In this document: positions 1 through 9,403 of the stretch, in pieces
Numbering within the stretch: position 1 is the first letter of the stretch
How the letters are laid out: each line of letters opens with the position of its first letter
Source: Kitasatospora terrestris
Lineage (GTDB): Bacteria > Actinomycetota > Actinomycetes > Streptomycetales > Streptomycetaceae
DNA length: 64,000 nt
Direction: 5' to 3'
NCBI RefSeq assembly: GCF_039542905.1
Contig: NZ_BAABIS010000001.1
Coordinates: 1,054,001 to 1,118,000, forward strand
Made by a program: the position numbers and the translations under genes
The notes under the pieces: model-generated
What the model was told of the DNA's origin: nothing
The model's database searches: none
What the model saw: the letters and a program-made list of their open reading frames with translations, nothing else

Positions 1-559
1 GGGTGTTGGCCCGCGGGTTGGTCTGGTAGTTGTACCACTCGTCCCACCTGGTCCACGGGGTGGAGGGCAGGTGGGAGGTGCTGGCGTTGCCGCGGTCCTC
101 GAAGGTCACCCTGGCGTTCTGCTGGGAGGGGTGGCCGCGGAACCAGGCCCCGACGAGCTTCCCGTAGAACGGCCACTGGTATTCGCCGTCGGCGGCGGCA
201 TGGATGCCGGCGTAGCCTCCGCCCGCGCGGATGTACCGCTCGAACGCGGCCTGTTCATCCGGGTCGGGAAGGAAGTCGCCGGTGGTGCTGACGAAGACGA
301 CCGCCTTGTACTGGGCGAGGTCGGCATCGGTGAAGACGGTGTCGTCCGCGGTCGCATCGACGGTGAAACCGTTCGCGGCGCCGAGGTCCTTGACGGTCTG
401 GACCGCGGTGGGGATCGAGTCGTGGACGTAGCCGGCGGCCTTGGAGAAGACCAGGACCTTGTACGGTGCCGGCGCCGCTTCGGCGGCGTGCGCGGGGGTC
501 GTGAGGGCGAGGGCGCTGCACAGGGCGAGGGCGCCCATCAGGGAGCGTGAACGTGGCAT
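1..559 (-). CDS. Secreted ThuA-domain protein, 3' end outside the window
   Basis: About 186 residues of the N-terminal part are visible; the gene runs off the left edge. It starts at ATG 559 behind GAGGAAACC. A signal peptide (about residues 1-26, ending in AHA) is followed by a ThuA/glutamine-amidotransferase-like fold: KVLVFSKAAGYVHDSI, then AGGGYAGIHAA and the WDEWYNY segment. ThuA proteins are linked to trehalose and 3-keto-disaccharide use in rhizobia; the exact reaction here is not shown by sequence. It is the last visible gene of a minus-strand series starting at the Gfo/Idh gene, 133 bp after a larger ThuA fusion to which its domain is paralogous. Export suggests action outside the membrane. 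The substrate is unknown. Confidence 0.85.
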   Translation of the reverse strand, partial: MPRSRSLMGALALCSALALTTPAHAAEAAPAPYKVLVFSKAAGYVHDSIPTAVQTVKDLGAANGFTVDATADDTVFTDADLAQYKAVVFVSTTGDFLPDPDEQAAFERYIRAGGGYAGIHAAADGEYQWPFYGKLVGAWFRGHPSQQNARVTFEDRGNASTSHLPSTPWTRWDEWYNYQTNPRANT

Positions 560-692
560 GGGGGTTTCCTCGGGTGGGAGGTGGGGCCGGCGCTGGCTGC
601 GCGGCTCCTCGTTCGCGACGGGTGGGGCCTGTTGCGGGGGCCCGGTGCCCGCCCCTCCGGGGGAAGGGGGGACGGGCACCGGGGGTCGGGGA

Positions 693-3600
693 TCAGGCGA
701 GCTTGCTGAGCGTCCACTGCTGCTTGGTGGCGGGGGTGCCCGAGCCGCAGGTCCACTGGACGAGCTGCCTGACGTCGGTGGTGCCGCTGGGGACGTCCAC
801 GCAGCGGTTGCTGCCGGCCGCGGAGACGAGCCGGTAGGTCTCCTTGCCGACGGGCTCGAAGGTCCACTTCTGGTTAGCGGCACCCGTGCAGGTCGACTGG
901 ACGAGGCCGGCGCCCGCCTGGTCGACCGCGCCGACCGGGACCTCCAGGCACTTGCCGCTGAGAACGGAGGTCAGGGTGAAGGTGCCGTTTCCGCCGTCGG
1001 CGAGCTTCCACTGCTGGTTCGGCTTGCCGGTCGGGTTGTACTGGAGCACCGGCACGCCGTCGTCCAGGAACGCGCCCTTCACGTCCATGACCTTGCCGCT
1101 GACTGCGGAGGTGAGCGTGTAGGTGTGGCTCGCCTGCGGGGAGTTGGGGACGGCGAGTCCTGCGCCGGCGAAGGCCACCGAGTCGATGTCGAACCGGGGG
1201 TTCTTGAAGACTACGTACACCGGGTGGGTGCCGCCCGGGTCGGTGATCCTCACCGGCGGCGCCCAGGTGTAGGTGTACCAGTCCTTGCCGGGCGCGACGG
1301 GGCTGGCGGCCATCAGCGGCCCGGTCGGGGAGTCGGCGTGCAGCTCGATCGTGCCATGGCCGTCGGCGGGTGCGGCGACCCGGAAGGACACGGTGTCCAT
1401 CCCGGCCGTGTTCATCGGCTTGAACGAGAACCACTCGTTGCTGCCGACGTCGCCGAGGGCGAACCCGGCCTGGGCGGTGTCGCGGCTGATCTTCTTGAGG
1501 CCGCTCTGTGCCTCGTAGTACTCGGCCTGCCGCTCCTTCTCGGCCAGCCTGACGCCGGCGTGGACATCGAGTCCGCCCGTGTCGGTGTAGGTGGCGGACA
1601 GTTGCAGGAACGTGTCGACCTCGCTGCCGTGACCCTCCAGCGGCATCCGGATCGTCCCGGAGCAGCCATGGGTCGACCCGCCGTCGTGGGTGTGCGTGTC
1701 GTGGCCGAGTGCGGCGATGACCAGGACCTTCGAGCAGTCGAGGGCGCCGTCCTCGGGGTCGGAGCCGGTGAGGGTGTAGTTCACGTAGTCGCCGACGGCG
1801 GCAAAGCTTCCGAGGGCCGGCTCGGTGAAGGTGAGCGTGGGGCGGGTATTGCCGACGGTGACGGGCACGCTCAGCGCCGCGGTCTTGCCGCCGCTGTCGG
1901 TCACCGTCAGGGTGGCGTTGTAGTTCCCGTTGACGGTGTAGACGTGGGAGGGGTCGGCGGTGGTGGCGGTGGCACCGTCACCGAAGTCCCACCGGTAGGT
2001 GAGCGTGTCGTTGTCGGGATCCACGGTGCCCGCCGAGGAGAACGAGACGTTCAACGGCGCCTGGCCGGAGTCGGGGGAGGCGGCGGTCTTGACCTGCGGC
2101 GACCTGTTGCCCGGGACGTAGTCGATGCGGTAGATGCCCGCGTCGGGGTTGGTGCCGTAGCCGTGGCCCCACTCGATGAGGTACATCGCGCCGTCCGGGC
2201 CGAACTTCATGTCCATCGGGGAGTGGGCGTCGAGCTTCGCGGCGAACGGGTTGATCTTCAGCAGGCCGCCGGAGGCGTCGGTGCGCATCTCCTTGACGAA
2301 GCCGCGGTCCCACTCGTAGAAGAACGACGTCCCGTCGTAGTACTCGGGGAACTTGCGCTCGGAGGTGCTGGCCGCGTCGTAGTGGTAGAACGGGCCGGCC
2401 ATCGGGGCGGCGCCGTTGCCGGACTTCCACTCCAGCTCGGGGAACGCGGTGGGCGGGTTGTAGTCGTACGACACCTGCGGGGCCTTGGCCGGGGGCAGGT
2501 CGGTCAGACCCGTGTTGTTGGGAGAGTTGTTGACCGGCGCGGAGCAGTCGAACTTCGGCCCGGAGGTCTTGGTGGCGAAGTCGTAGTCGTTGAACGGGAT
2601 GTTGTTGCCGCTGCAGTACGGCCAGCCGTAGTTGCCCGGCCCCGTCATCAGGTTCCATTCGACCTGGCCCACCGGCCCGCGGTTGGGGTCGGCGATCTTG
2701 GCGTCCGGTCCGTAGTCGGCGACCGCGAGGTTGCCGGTCTTCTGGTCGACCGAGAAGCGGAAAGCGTTCCGCACGCCCATCGCGTAGATCTCGGGCTTGG
2801 TCTTGGCCGCGCCGGGTGCGAACAGGTTGCCCGCGGGGACGGTGTAGTTGCCGGCCGCCTCGGGGTGGATGCGCAGGATCTTGCCGCGCAGGTCGTTGGT
2901 GTTCGCCGAGGTCCGCTGGGCGTCCCAGCCGGCCCGGCCCGAGGTCTCGTCGATGGGGGCGTAGTTGCTGGAGAAGGGGTTGGTGTCGTCGCCGGTGCCG
3001 ATGTACAGGTTGCCGCCGGGGCCGAAGGCGAGGTTGCCGCCGGCGTGGGCCGGGTCGTTGGTCCGGTCGTCCGGCCATTCGATGATCTTCTTCTCGCTGG
3101 ACATGTCCAGCGTGTCGTCGGCCTTGACGGTGAAGCGCGAGACCTGGACGGTGCTGGTGGCCTTGGGCGCGTAAGTGATGTACATCCACCGGTTGGTGGC
3201 GTAGTTCGGGTCGAGCGCAAGGCCGAGCCCGCCGTCCTCGCCGCCGGAGTAGACGTTCAGCGCGGCGGCGTCGTGGGTTTCCGGCGCGCCCTCGTCGGTG
3301 TGGATGACGTGCACCTTGCCGGGGCGGGTGATGTAGAAGACCTTCCCGCCGGGCGCGACGTCCAACTGCATGGGCTGGTCGGGCTGAAGCTGCAGGGTGA
3401 CCTTCTGGAACCGGCTGGCGACGGTCGCTCCGCAGTCGCCGGCGGCGGCGCCGGCTGCCCACTTGATGCCGCCGAGGAGGTGCTGCTTGAACAGGACGTC
3501 CGAGTAGGAGGCCGCGTCGTGCCCCATGGCGGTGGCCCAGACCTTGAGCCCGTCGGTACCGCGGCACCAGGAGATCGGGTGGTTCTGCTGGACCTGGTAG

Positions 3601-4265
3601 CCGTCGGCCCCGGTCTTGAGGACCTGCATCTTGGCGGCGCCCGCGTTGTACGTGGTCTCGTCCACCGTGGCCAGGACGTGGACGCTGCCGGTGGTGTCCT
3701 TGTCGAAGTTGTACCACTCGTCGGTGCGCGTCCAGCGGTCCGGCAGGCCCTTGGTGGAGGGGTGGACCTTGTCCAGGACCTTGACGGTGGCCTGCTGGGA
3801 GGCCGCGGCGGTCGTCATGTGGGCGCCGGCCATGACGGTCTCGTCCCACCAGGGGAACGTCGACTCGACCTTCATGTCGGTGGCGTTGTGGACCGCCACC
3901 ACGCCGTGCCCGCTGCGCACGTACTCCTGGACGGCCTGGCGCTGCGCGTCGGTGTCCCAGACCATGCCGGACGTCTGGAGCATGACGACGGCGTTATAGC
4001 CGTTGAGCGTGGCGGTGTTGAAGACGGAGGAGTCCTCGCTCTGGACGACGTCGAAGCCGTTGTCGACGCCGAGCTGCTTGATCGCCTGGACGCCGGCGGC
4101 GATGGAGTCGTGTCGGGGGGCTCCGGAGGCGGTCTTGGTGAACACGAGGACCTTGAACGGCTGGCCGTCGGCGGCGGCCTGCGGTGCGGTGATCGCTGGC
4201 AGGCCGGCGAGGCCGAGCGCTGCGGCAAGGACCGCTCCCCGCCACCTGCCTCTCGCACGCTTCAT
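693..4265 (-). CDS. Secreted ThuA / PQQ-type sugar dehydrogenase-like / PKD / CBM6 / ricin-lectin protein
   Basis: A 1190-residue protein starting at ATG 4265 behind GAAAGGAAACG. Order of parts: signal peptide (1-33, AQAAADG); ThuA domain (about 35-270, with RTDEWYNFDK); a glucose/sorbosone-dehydrogenase-like six-blade propeller (about 280-720, LDVAPGGKVFYITRPGKVHV, GNLYIGTGDD, DLRGKILRIHP); PKD domain (about 725-815, YRWDFGDG); a CBM6-like jelly roll (about 910-1045, QAEYYEAQSG); C-terminal ricin-B QxW repeats (about 1055-1190, NQQWKL, NQKWTF, KQQWTL). This architecture is common in Streptomyces secreted proteins. I infer a carbohydrate-bound extracellular protein acting on sugars; whether it is a true dehydrogenase is unknown. 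It sits between a sugar-binding lipoprotein and another ThuA protein. Confidence 0.9.
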   Translation of the reverse strand: MKRARGRWRGAVLAAALGLAGLPAITAPQAAADGQPFKVLVFTKTASGAPRHDSIAAGVQAIKQLGVDNGFDVVQSEDSSVFNTATLNGYNAVVMLQTSGMVWDTDAQRQAVQEYVRSGHGVVAVHNATDMKVESTFPWWDETVMAGAHMTTAAASQQATVKVLDKVHPSTKGLPDRWTRTDEWYNFDKDTTGSVHVLATVDETTYNAGAAKMQVLKTGADGYQVQQNHPISWCRGTDGLKVWATAMGHDAASYSDVLFKQHLLGGIKWAAGAAAGDCGATVASRFQKVTLQLQPDQPMQLDVAPGGKVFYITRPGKVHVIHTDEGAPETHDAAALNVYSGGEDGGLGLALDPNYATNRWMYITYAPKATSTVQVSRFTVKADDTLDMSSEKKIIEWPDDRTNDPAHAGGNLAFGPGGNLYIGTGDDTNPFSSNYAPIDETSGRAGWDAQRTSANTNDLRGKILRIHPEAAGNYTVPAGNLFAPGAAKTKPEIYAMGVRNAFRFSVDQKTGNLAVADYGPDAKIADPNRGPVGQVEWNLMTGPGNYGWPYCSGNNIPFNDYDFATKTSGPKFDCSAPVNNSPNNTGLTDLPPAKAPQVSYDYNPPTAFPELEWKSGNGAAPMAGPFYHYDAASTSERKFPEYYDGTSFFYEWDRGFVKEMRTDASGGLLKINPFAAKLDAHSPMDMKFGPDGAMYLIEWGHGYGTNPDAGIYRIDYVPGNRSPQVKTAASPDSGQAPLNVSFSSAGTVDPDNDTLTYRWDFGDGATATTADPSHVYTVNGNYNATLTVTDSGGKTAALSVPVTVGNTRPTLTFTEPALGSFAAVGDYVNYTLTGSDPEDGALDCSKVLVIAALGHDTHTHDGGSTHGCSGTIRMPLEGHGSEVDTFLQLSATYTDTGGLDVHAGVRLAEKERQAEYYEAQSGLKKISRDTAQAGFALGDVGSNEWFSFKPMNTAGMDTVSFRVAAPADGHGTIELHADSPTGPLMAASPVAPGKDWYTYTWAPPVRITDPGGTHPVYVVFKNPRFDIDSVAFAGAGLAVPNSPQASHTYTLTSAVSGKVMDVKGAFLDDGVPVLQYNPTGKPNQQWKLADGGNGTFTLTSVLSGKCLEVPVGAVDQAGAGLVQSTCTGAANQKWTFEPVGKETYRLVSAAGSNRCVDVPSGTTDVRQLVQWTCGSGTPATKQQWTLSKLA

Positions 4266-4498
4266 GATCGTTTCCTTTCGGGTGGTCCGCCGAGGGGCGG
4301 ACGCCGGGCTCCGGCGTCCGGGTGGGCCCTCGGCAGCGGGCACCGGCGGCCCGGGTGGGGGCCGGTGGAACAGGGTCCGTGCGCGGCTGGGGGTCCTGGC
4401 GGGACGCCGGCGGGAGCACGGAGTGTCAGAAACGGGTCCGGAGGGGCCGGTCCACGGCCGGGGGGACCGCGGACCGGCGTTCATGGGCGGTCGGCCGG

Positions 4499-5548
4499 TC
4501 AGAAGCCGAGCGGCAGGTAGTTCTCCACGTTGGACTTGTCGATCGTCTCGGAGGCCAGGCGGATCTCCTTGGGCACCGCCAGCTCGGCCAGGCCCGCCAG
4601 CCCTCGCTCGTTGGCGACCAGGCGGGCGAGCGCGACGGCGGAGGACGCCATGCTGGGGCTGTAGGTGACGGTCGCCTTCAGGACGCTGTCGTCGCGCTTG
4701 ATGGCCTCCATGGCCTTCAGCGAACCGGCGCCGCCGACCATGAAGAACTCGCTGCGCCCGGCCTGCTTGATCGCCGCGAGGACGCCGATGCCCTGGTCGT
4801 CGTCGTGGTTCCACAGCGCGTCGAGCTTCGGGGCCGCCTGGAGCAGGTTGGCGGCGACCTTCTGGCCGGAGTCGATGGTGAATTCGGCGGCGGCCCGGTT
4901 GGAGACGGCGAAGCCGTAGGTGGCGAGGGCGTCCTTGAAGCCGCGGCTGCGGTCCTGGGTCAGCGGGAGGCTGTCGATGCCGGCGATCTCGGCGATCTTC
5001 GGGTCGGCGACCTGGGCCTTCTTGAGCCGCCCTCCGATGAAGTGGCCGGCCGCGACGCCCATGCCGTAGTTGTCGCCCTTGATCAGGAGGCGGAAGGCCA
5101 GCTCGTCGGTGAACGCCCGGTCCAGGTTGATCACCGGGATCCCGGCCGCCATGGCCTTGCGGGCGGTGGCGGTGAGCTGGGCGCCGTCGTGCGGAAGGAT
5201 CACGATCGCGTCCGGCTTGGACTGGATCAGGGTCTCCAGCGCGGCCCGCTGCGCGGTGGCGTCCTTGCCCGCCTCGACGGCCTTGAGGGTCACCTCGCCG
5301 GGGTACAGCTTGGCGGTGGCCTGGGCGTTGGCGGTGATCGCGGCCATCCAACCGTGGTCCGCGGCGGGGGCGGAGAACCCGATGGTGATCGGCTTGCCGG
5401 GCTTGTCCGAGCCGCCGGCCGGGGCGATCGGGGTGGTGGCCTTGGTGTCGTGCTCGTTGGAGGTGCAGGCGGTCAGCAGGACTCCGGCACCGATGGCGGC
5501 GCCGCCGAACAGGATGCCTCTGCGGGACATGGCGGATCTCTCGGACAT
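4499..5548 (-). CDS. Sugar ABC transporter substrate-binding lipoprotein (RbsB type)
   Basis: 349 residues. I chose ATG 5548 because GAGGTC lies about 7 bases upstream; GTG 5578 and ATG 5530 are alternatives. The N-terminus has a twin-arginine-like MSRRGILFGG followed by a lipobox ending LLTAC, so it is probably a Tat-exported lipoprotein. The body is a periplasmic-binding-protein type I fold: ITIGFSAPAADHGWMAAI, PDAIVILPHDG, PVINLDRAF, ALWNHDDDQGIGVLAAI. The gene follows the permease in the same orientation with a 79-bp gap, completing a ribose/myo-inositol-type importer. The ligand cannot be assigned by eye. Confidence 0.9.
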   Translation of the reverse strand: MSERSAMSRRGILFGGAAIGAGVLLTACTSNEHDTKATTPIAPAGGSDKPGKPITIGFSAPAADHGWMAAITANAQATAKLYPGEVTLKAVEAGKDATAQRAALETLIQSKPDAIVILPHDGAQLTATARKAMAAGIPVINLDRAFTDELAFRLLIKGDNYGMGVAAGHFIGGRLKKAQVADPKIAEIAGIDSLPLTQDRSRGFKDALATYGFAVSNRAAAEFTIDSGQKVAANLLQAAPKLDALWNHDDDQGIGVLAAIKQAGRSEFFMVGGAGSLKAMEAIKRDDSVLKATVTYSPSMASSAVALARLVANERGLAGLAELAVPKEIRLASETIDKSNVENYLPLGF

Positions 5549-5627
5549 TTCGACCTCACGGAGGGAAGGGGTGGTCACCGCCGCGCACGGCGGCGCCGGG
5601 GAAGGGGTGGGGGGAGGTGGTTCGGCG

Positions 5628-6632
5628 TCAGCCGCGGCGCAGGAGGCGGCCGGGCTTGAACTGCTGGACGAGGACGGCGCCGAGGATGATGGCGCCCTTC
5701 ACGATGTTCTGGACCTCGTTCGGCAGGTTGTTCAGGATGAAGAGGTTGGTGATGGTGGTGAAGGCCAGCACGCCCAGCAGCGAGCCGATGACGGTGCCGC
5801 GGCCTCCGGTCAGGAGGGTTCCGCCGATGATGGCGGCGGCGATGGCGTCGAGCTCGTAGAGCTCGCCCTGACCGGAGGAGCCGGCGTTGGCCTGGGCGAC
5901 GATCATGATCGCGGCGATGCCGCAGCACAGGCCGGACAGCGCGTAGAGGTAGACGCTCTGGCGGCGGACGTTGACGCCGGCCAGCCGGGCCGCCTCGCTG
6001 TTGCCGCCGAGGGCGACGGTGCGCCGGCCGAAGGTGGTGCGGTTGAGCAGCACCCAGCCCGCGGCGGTGACCGCGGCCAGGATCAGGACCAGCATCGGGA
6101 TGCCGAGGACCTTGGACTCGGCGAGGTTGTTGATGGCGTCGACCTCGACCGGCTGGGTCTGCTTGCCGGAGATCTTGGTGGCCAGCCCCCGGGCACTGAC
6201 CATGACCGCGAGGGTCGCGATGAAGGGGACCAGGCGTCCGTAGGCGACCAGGAGTCCGTTGAGCGCTCCGGCCACCACGCCGACGGCGAGCGCGGTGAAG
6301 ACGATCCCCGGTGCGCCGAGTTCCTGGGTGGCGACGGTGGTGGACCAGACGGCGGCCAGCGCCGCGAGGGCGCCGACCGACAGGTCGATGCCGCCGCCGA
6401 TGATGACGAAGGTCATCCCGACGGTGATCACGCCGATGGCGGAGGCCTGGGTGAGGATGATCAGGATGTTGGCGCCGGTCAGGAACCGGCCGGGGGCGGT
6501 GAGGGTGCCGATCACGACCAGGACGGCCAGGACGGCGATCAGGCCGAGGTTGCGGCGCAGGGGTTCACTCGCATCGCTCTTGAACCACGCGGTGTCGGTC
6601 TTGGGTACCAGCGGCGGGGCCACGTCGGTCAC
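5628..6632 (-). CDS. Sugar ABC transporter permease (RbsC type)
   Basis: 334 residues, hydrophobic throughout with 8-10 likely membrane helices. It carries the family segments GGGIDLSVGALAAL, FGRRTVALGGNSEAARLAG and GGTLLTGGRGTVIGSLLG typical of BPD_transp_2 permeases for ribose, xylose and galactose systems. The start GTG 6632 overlaps the stop of the upstream ATPase gene in a GTGA arrangement, indicating translational coupling. The substrate-binding lipoprotein gene follows. It would form the membrane channel for the sugar delivered by that protein. Confidence 0.93.
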   Translation of the reverse strand: MTDVAPPLVPKTDTAWFKSDASEPLRRNLGLIAVLAVLVVIGTLTAPGRFLTGANILIILTQASAIGVITVGMTFVIIGGGIDLSVGALAALAAVWSTTVATQELGAPGIVFTALAVGVVAGALNGLLVAYGRLVPFIATLAVMVSARGLATKISGKQTQPVEVDAINNLAESKVLGIPMLVLILAAVTAAGWVLLNRTTFGRRTVALGGNSEAARLAGVNVRRQSVYLYALSGLCCGIAAIMIVAQANAGSSGQGELYELDAIAAAIIGGTLLTGGRGTVIGSLLGVLAFTTITNLFILNNLPNEVQNIVKGAIILGAVLVQQFKPGRLLRRG

Positions 6633-8173
6633 GGTGTCGTTCCTTCCGGCTGGGGCCCGGCCATGACCAGGTCGAGCACCTTGTGTTCGTCGAGCTGTCT
6701 CGCGTCGGCCTCGCGGACGATCCGGCCTTCGCGCATGACCAGGACGCGGTCGGCGAGGCCGAGCACCTCCGGTACTTCGCTGGAGACCATCAGGACGCCG
6801 ACGCCGGAGGCGGCGAGGTCCCTGACGACCTGGTAGAGCTCGGCCCGGGCGCCGACGTCGACGCCCCGGGTGGGTTCGTCCAGCAGGAGCAGGCGGGTGC
6901 CGCCGAGCAGCCAGCGGCCGACGACGGCCTTCTGCTGGTTGCCGCCGGACAGCGTGCCGACCCTGCGGGTGACGTCCCGGGGACGCAGTTCCAGCCGGTC
7001 GGCGACGGCCGTCGCGGCCGCCTGTTCGGCGGAGCGCCGCAGGAATCCGGCCCGCGCGTGGCGGGGCAGGCTCGCCAGGCCGATGTTGCTCTGCACGGAC
7101 TCCCCCAGCAGCAGCGCCTGGCTCTTGCGCTCCTCCGGGGCGAGTCCGATCCCGGCGCGGACGGCCGCCGGTACGCTGCCGGGCCGCAGCGGACGGCCCG
7201 CGACCCTGATGCGCCCCGCCTCGGGGCGCCGGGCGCCGGCGATGGTCTCCAGCAGTTCCGAGCGGCCCGAGCCGACCAGGCCGGCGATGCCGACGATCTC
7301 GCCGGGCTTCACGGTCAGCGAGACGTCGGCGAACTCGCCGCGCCGGGTGAGGTGTTCGACGGTCAGGAGGTTGTCCAGGCCCGCGACGCGCGCGGGGCGC
7401 GGCGGGAAGACGTACTCGATGGAGCGGCCGGTCATCCGGCTGACGAGTTCGGCGGTCGGCGCGTCGGCGCGCAGGTCCGCGGCGGTGGTGCGGCCGTCCT
7501 TGAGGACGGTGACGCGGTCACAGATCTCCCGGATCTCCTCCAGGCGGTGGGAGATGTAGATGACGGCCACGCCGTCGGCGGTCAGCTCCCGGATGGTGCG
7601 GAAGAGGTTGGCGACCTCCTCGTGGGACAGGACCGCGCTGGGCTCGTCCATGATCAGCAGCTTGGCCCGGCGGGACAGCGCCCGGGCCATGCTGACGATC
7701 TGACGGGACGCCGCGGGCAGGCGGCCCACGGGCCGGGTGACCGGGATCTCCGGATGGCCGAGGCGGGCGAGGATCCGCTTGGCCTCGGCGCGCATCCGGC
7801 CGTGCCGGACGAAGCCCGCGGTGCGCGGTTCGTGGCCGAGGAAGATGTTCTCCGCCACCGACATGTCGGCGACCAGGTCGAGTTCCTGGTACATGGTGGC
7901 GATGCCGGCGTCCATGGCGTCCTGCGGGCCGTGGAAGTCGACCGGTCGGCCGTTCCAGTGGACGGTGCCGCCGTCCGGCCGGTGCACACCGGCCAGGACC
8001 TTGATCAGCGTGGACTTGCCGGCGCCGTTCTGGCCGAGCAGGCAGTGCACCTCTCCCCTGCGGACCGTCAGGTCCACGCCGTCCAGGGCGCGTACGCCCG
8101 GGAAGGACTTGGTCAGCCCCTCGATCCGCAGCAGCGGCGCGGCTTCGGGCAGGCGGCCGGTGGTCGCGGTCAT
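6629..8173 (-). CDS. Sugar ABC transporter ATP-binding protein (RbsA/MglA type, two ATPase halves)
   Basis: 514 residues, the usual length for tandem-domain sugar ATPases. ATG 8173 is preceded by GAGGAGG. First half: Walker A GQNGAGKST and Walker B LLIMDEPSAVLS with the divergent LPAASRQ signature. Second half: GLVGSGRSELL, intact LSGGNQQKAVVGRWL and LLLLDEPTRGVD. A conventional first Walker A and a degenerate second one are normal for this family. It overlaps the permease start by 4 bases and lies 34 bp after the Gfo/Idh gene. It energises the importer encoded by the next two genes. Confidence 0.95.
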   Translation of the reverse strand: MTATTGRLPEAAPLLRIEGLTKSFPGVRALDGVDLTVRRGEVHCLLGQNGAGKSTLIKVLAGVHRPDGGTVHWNGRPVDFHGPQDAMDAGIATMYQELDLVADMSVAENIFLGHEPRTAGFVRHGRMRAEAKRILARLGHPEIPVTRPVGRLPAASRQIVSMARALSRRAKLLIMDEPSAVLSHEEVANLFRTIRELTADGVAVIYISHRLEEIREICDRVTVLKDGRTTAADLRADAPTAELVSRMTGRSIEYVFPPRPARVAGLDNLLTVEHLTRRGEFADVSLTVKPGEIVGIAGLVGSGRSELLETIAGARRPEAGRIRVAGRPLRPGSVPAAVRAGIGLAPEERKSQALLLGESVQSNIGLASLPRHARAGFLRRSAEQAAATAVADRLELRPRDVTRRVGTLSGGNQQKAVVGRWLLGGTRLLLLDEPTRGVDVGARAELYQVVRDLAASGVGVLMVSSEVPEVLGLADRVLVMREGRIVREADARQLDEHKVLDLVMAGPQPEGTTP

Positions 8174-8207
8174 CGGAACCTCCTCGGGGCCCGGGCTCCG
8201 GCGGCCC

Positions 8208-9296
8208 TCAGCACGGGACCCACCGGCCCTCGTGCGCGGACCTCAGGGCCGCGTCGGTGAGGTGGGCGGCGCGCGCGCCGTCCTGGAAGGTCGGCAGGCC
8301 CTCGCGGTGCTCGCCCCTGATCGCGGCGTAGGTGTCGTCGACGAAGGCGTTGAAGCAGTCGTGGAAGCCCTGCGGGTGGCCCGCGGGCAGCGGCGCGTAG
8401 CGCAGGGCCTCGGGCGAGAGGGTCTTCGGGTCGCGGACCAGGGCCTGGGAGCCGCTGCGGCCGCCGAGCCAGAGCTGCTCCGGGTTCTCCTGGTCGAAGG
8501 CCAGGCTGCCGGTCGCGGCCGAGACCTCCAGGAAGAGCCGGTTCTTGCGGCCGGCGGCGACCTGGCTGACGCAGACCGTGCCGAGGGCGCCGGAGGCGGT
8601 GGTGAACTGGACGGTGGCGAGGTCCTCGGTGAGGACGGGTCCGCTCGCCCGGTCGGCGACGGTGACCGCGGTCTGCGCGCACACCCGGGTGATCCGGTCG
8701 CCCGTCACGAACTCCACCAGGTCAAACCAGTGGGAGCCGATGTCACCGATGGTGCGGCCCGGGCCGCCCTTGGCGGGGTCGATCCGCCAGTTGTCGTCAC
8801 TCGACTCGAGCAGCCAGTCCTGCAGGTAGCCGCCCTGGACGAGGCTGATCCGGCCGAGGCCGGCGAGACGGGCGCGGGCTTCGCGGACCATCGGGTGGAA
8901 GCGGTAGACGAAGGGGACGGCGGCGACCGCTCCCGTGTCATGGGCCCGCTCGGCCATGAGTGCGGCCGTCGCGGCGTCGGTGGCGAGCGGCTTCTCGCAG
9001 ATCACCGCGAGGCCGGCGTCGAGCGCCTTGAGGGCGATGGGGGCGTGCAGGTGGTTCGGGGTGCAGACGTGCAGGACGTCGATGAGACCGGATCCGATCA
9101 GTTCCTCCGCCGAGTCGAAGGCCTTCTCTGCCCCGACCGCTTCGGCACCCCTGATCGCGTCGTCCCTGTCCGCCCCCGCGACCCCCACCAACCGGGCGCC
9201 GGCCTGTCGGACCGCCCGGGCGTGTATGCGGCCGATGAAGCCAGTTCCGACGATTCCCGTCCTGACTTCCGCCGACTGTCGTCGTATGTCGAGCAT
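8208..9296 (-). CDS. Gfo/Idh/MocA family NAD(P)-dependent oxidoreductase
   Basis: 362 residues. An N-terminal Rossmann motif (VGTGFIGRIHARA) is followed by the family signature CEKPLA near residue 100 and a conserved His segment IGDIGSHWFDLVEF in the catalytic domain. Family members oxidise or reduce sugar hydroxyls, for example ThuB in trehalose use and inositol dehydrogenases. It is the first gene of the minus-strand sugar locus and is divergent from a ROK regulator. ATG 9296 has no purine-rich ribosome site in front. A promoter-like TTGACG-N18-TACGAT at 9304-9333 would start RNA almost at the ATG, so a leaderless mRNA is likely. With ThuA proteins downstream I infer 3-keto-sugar chemistry; the substrate is unproven. 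Confidence 0.92.
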   Translation of the reverse strand: MLDIRRQSAEVRTGIVGTGFIGRIHARAVRQAGARLVGVAGADRDDAIRGAEAVGAEKAFDSAEELIGSGLIDVLHVCTPNHLHAPIALKALDAGLAVICEKPLATDAATAALMAERAHDTGAVAAVPFVYRFHPMVREARARLAGLGRISLVQGGYLQDWLLESSDDNWRIDPAKGGPGRTIGDIGSHWFDLVEFVTGDRITRVCAQTAVTVADRASGPVLTEDLATVQFTTASGALGTVCVSQVAAGRKNRLFLEVSAATGSLAFDQENPEQLWLGGRSGSQALVRDPKTLSPEALRYAPLPAGHPQGFHDCFNAFVDDTYAAIRGEHREGLPTFQDGARAAHLTDAALRSAHEGRWVPC

Positions 9297-9303
9297 GGGG
9301 CAG

Positions 9304-9333
9304 ATCGTATGAACGACTTATGACGAACGTCAA
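9304..9333 (-). promoter_or_regulatory. Candidate promoter of the Gfo/Idh-ABC-ThuA genes
   Basis: On the minus strand TTGACG (9333-9328) and TACGAT (9309-9304) are 18 bases apart, close to the housekeeping sigma consensus. The predicted start falls within one or two bases of ATG 9296. On the plus strand a TATGAT at 9353-9358 could be the -10 box of the divergent ROK gene, whose -35 region would overlap the minus-strand -35. A small GACG-AA-CGTC inverted repeat (9322-9331) overlaps this region. Confidence 0.5.
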
Positions 9334-9403
9334 GCAAAAGTGCGATCCTCGGTATGATTAGTCCGTTGCCGAGAAGCGCACGTGACACGGAGGAGACACG
9401 GAG

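Noticed and set aside
441..4520. A 1359-codon open frame on the plus strand, opposite the ThuA/dehydrogenase gene
   Set aside because: It is Gly/Val/Arg-rich antisense sequence without domains or a ribosome site, an effect of high GC. The minus-strand gene has clear domains.
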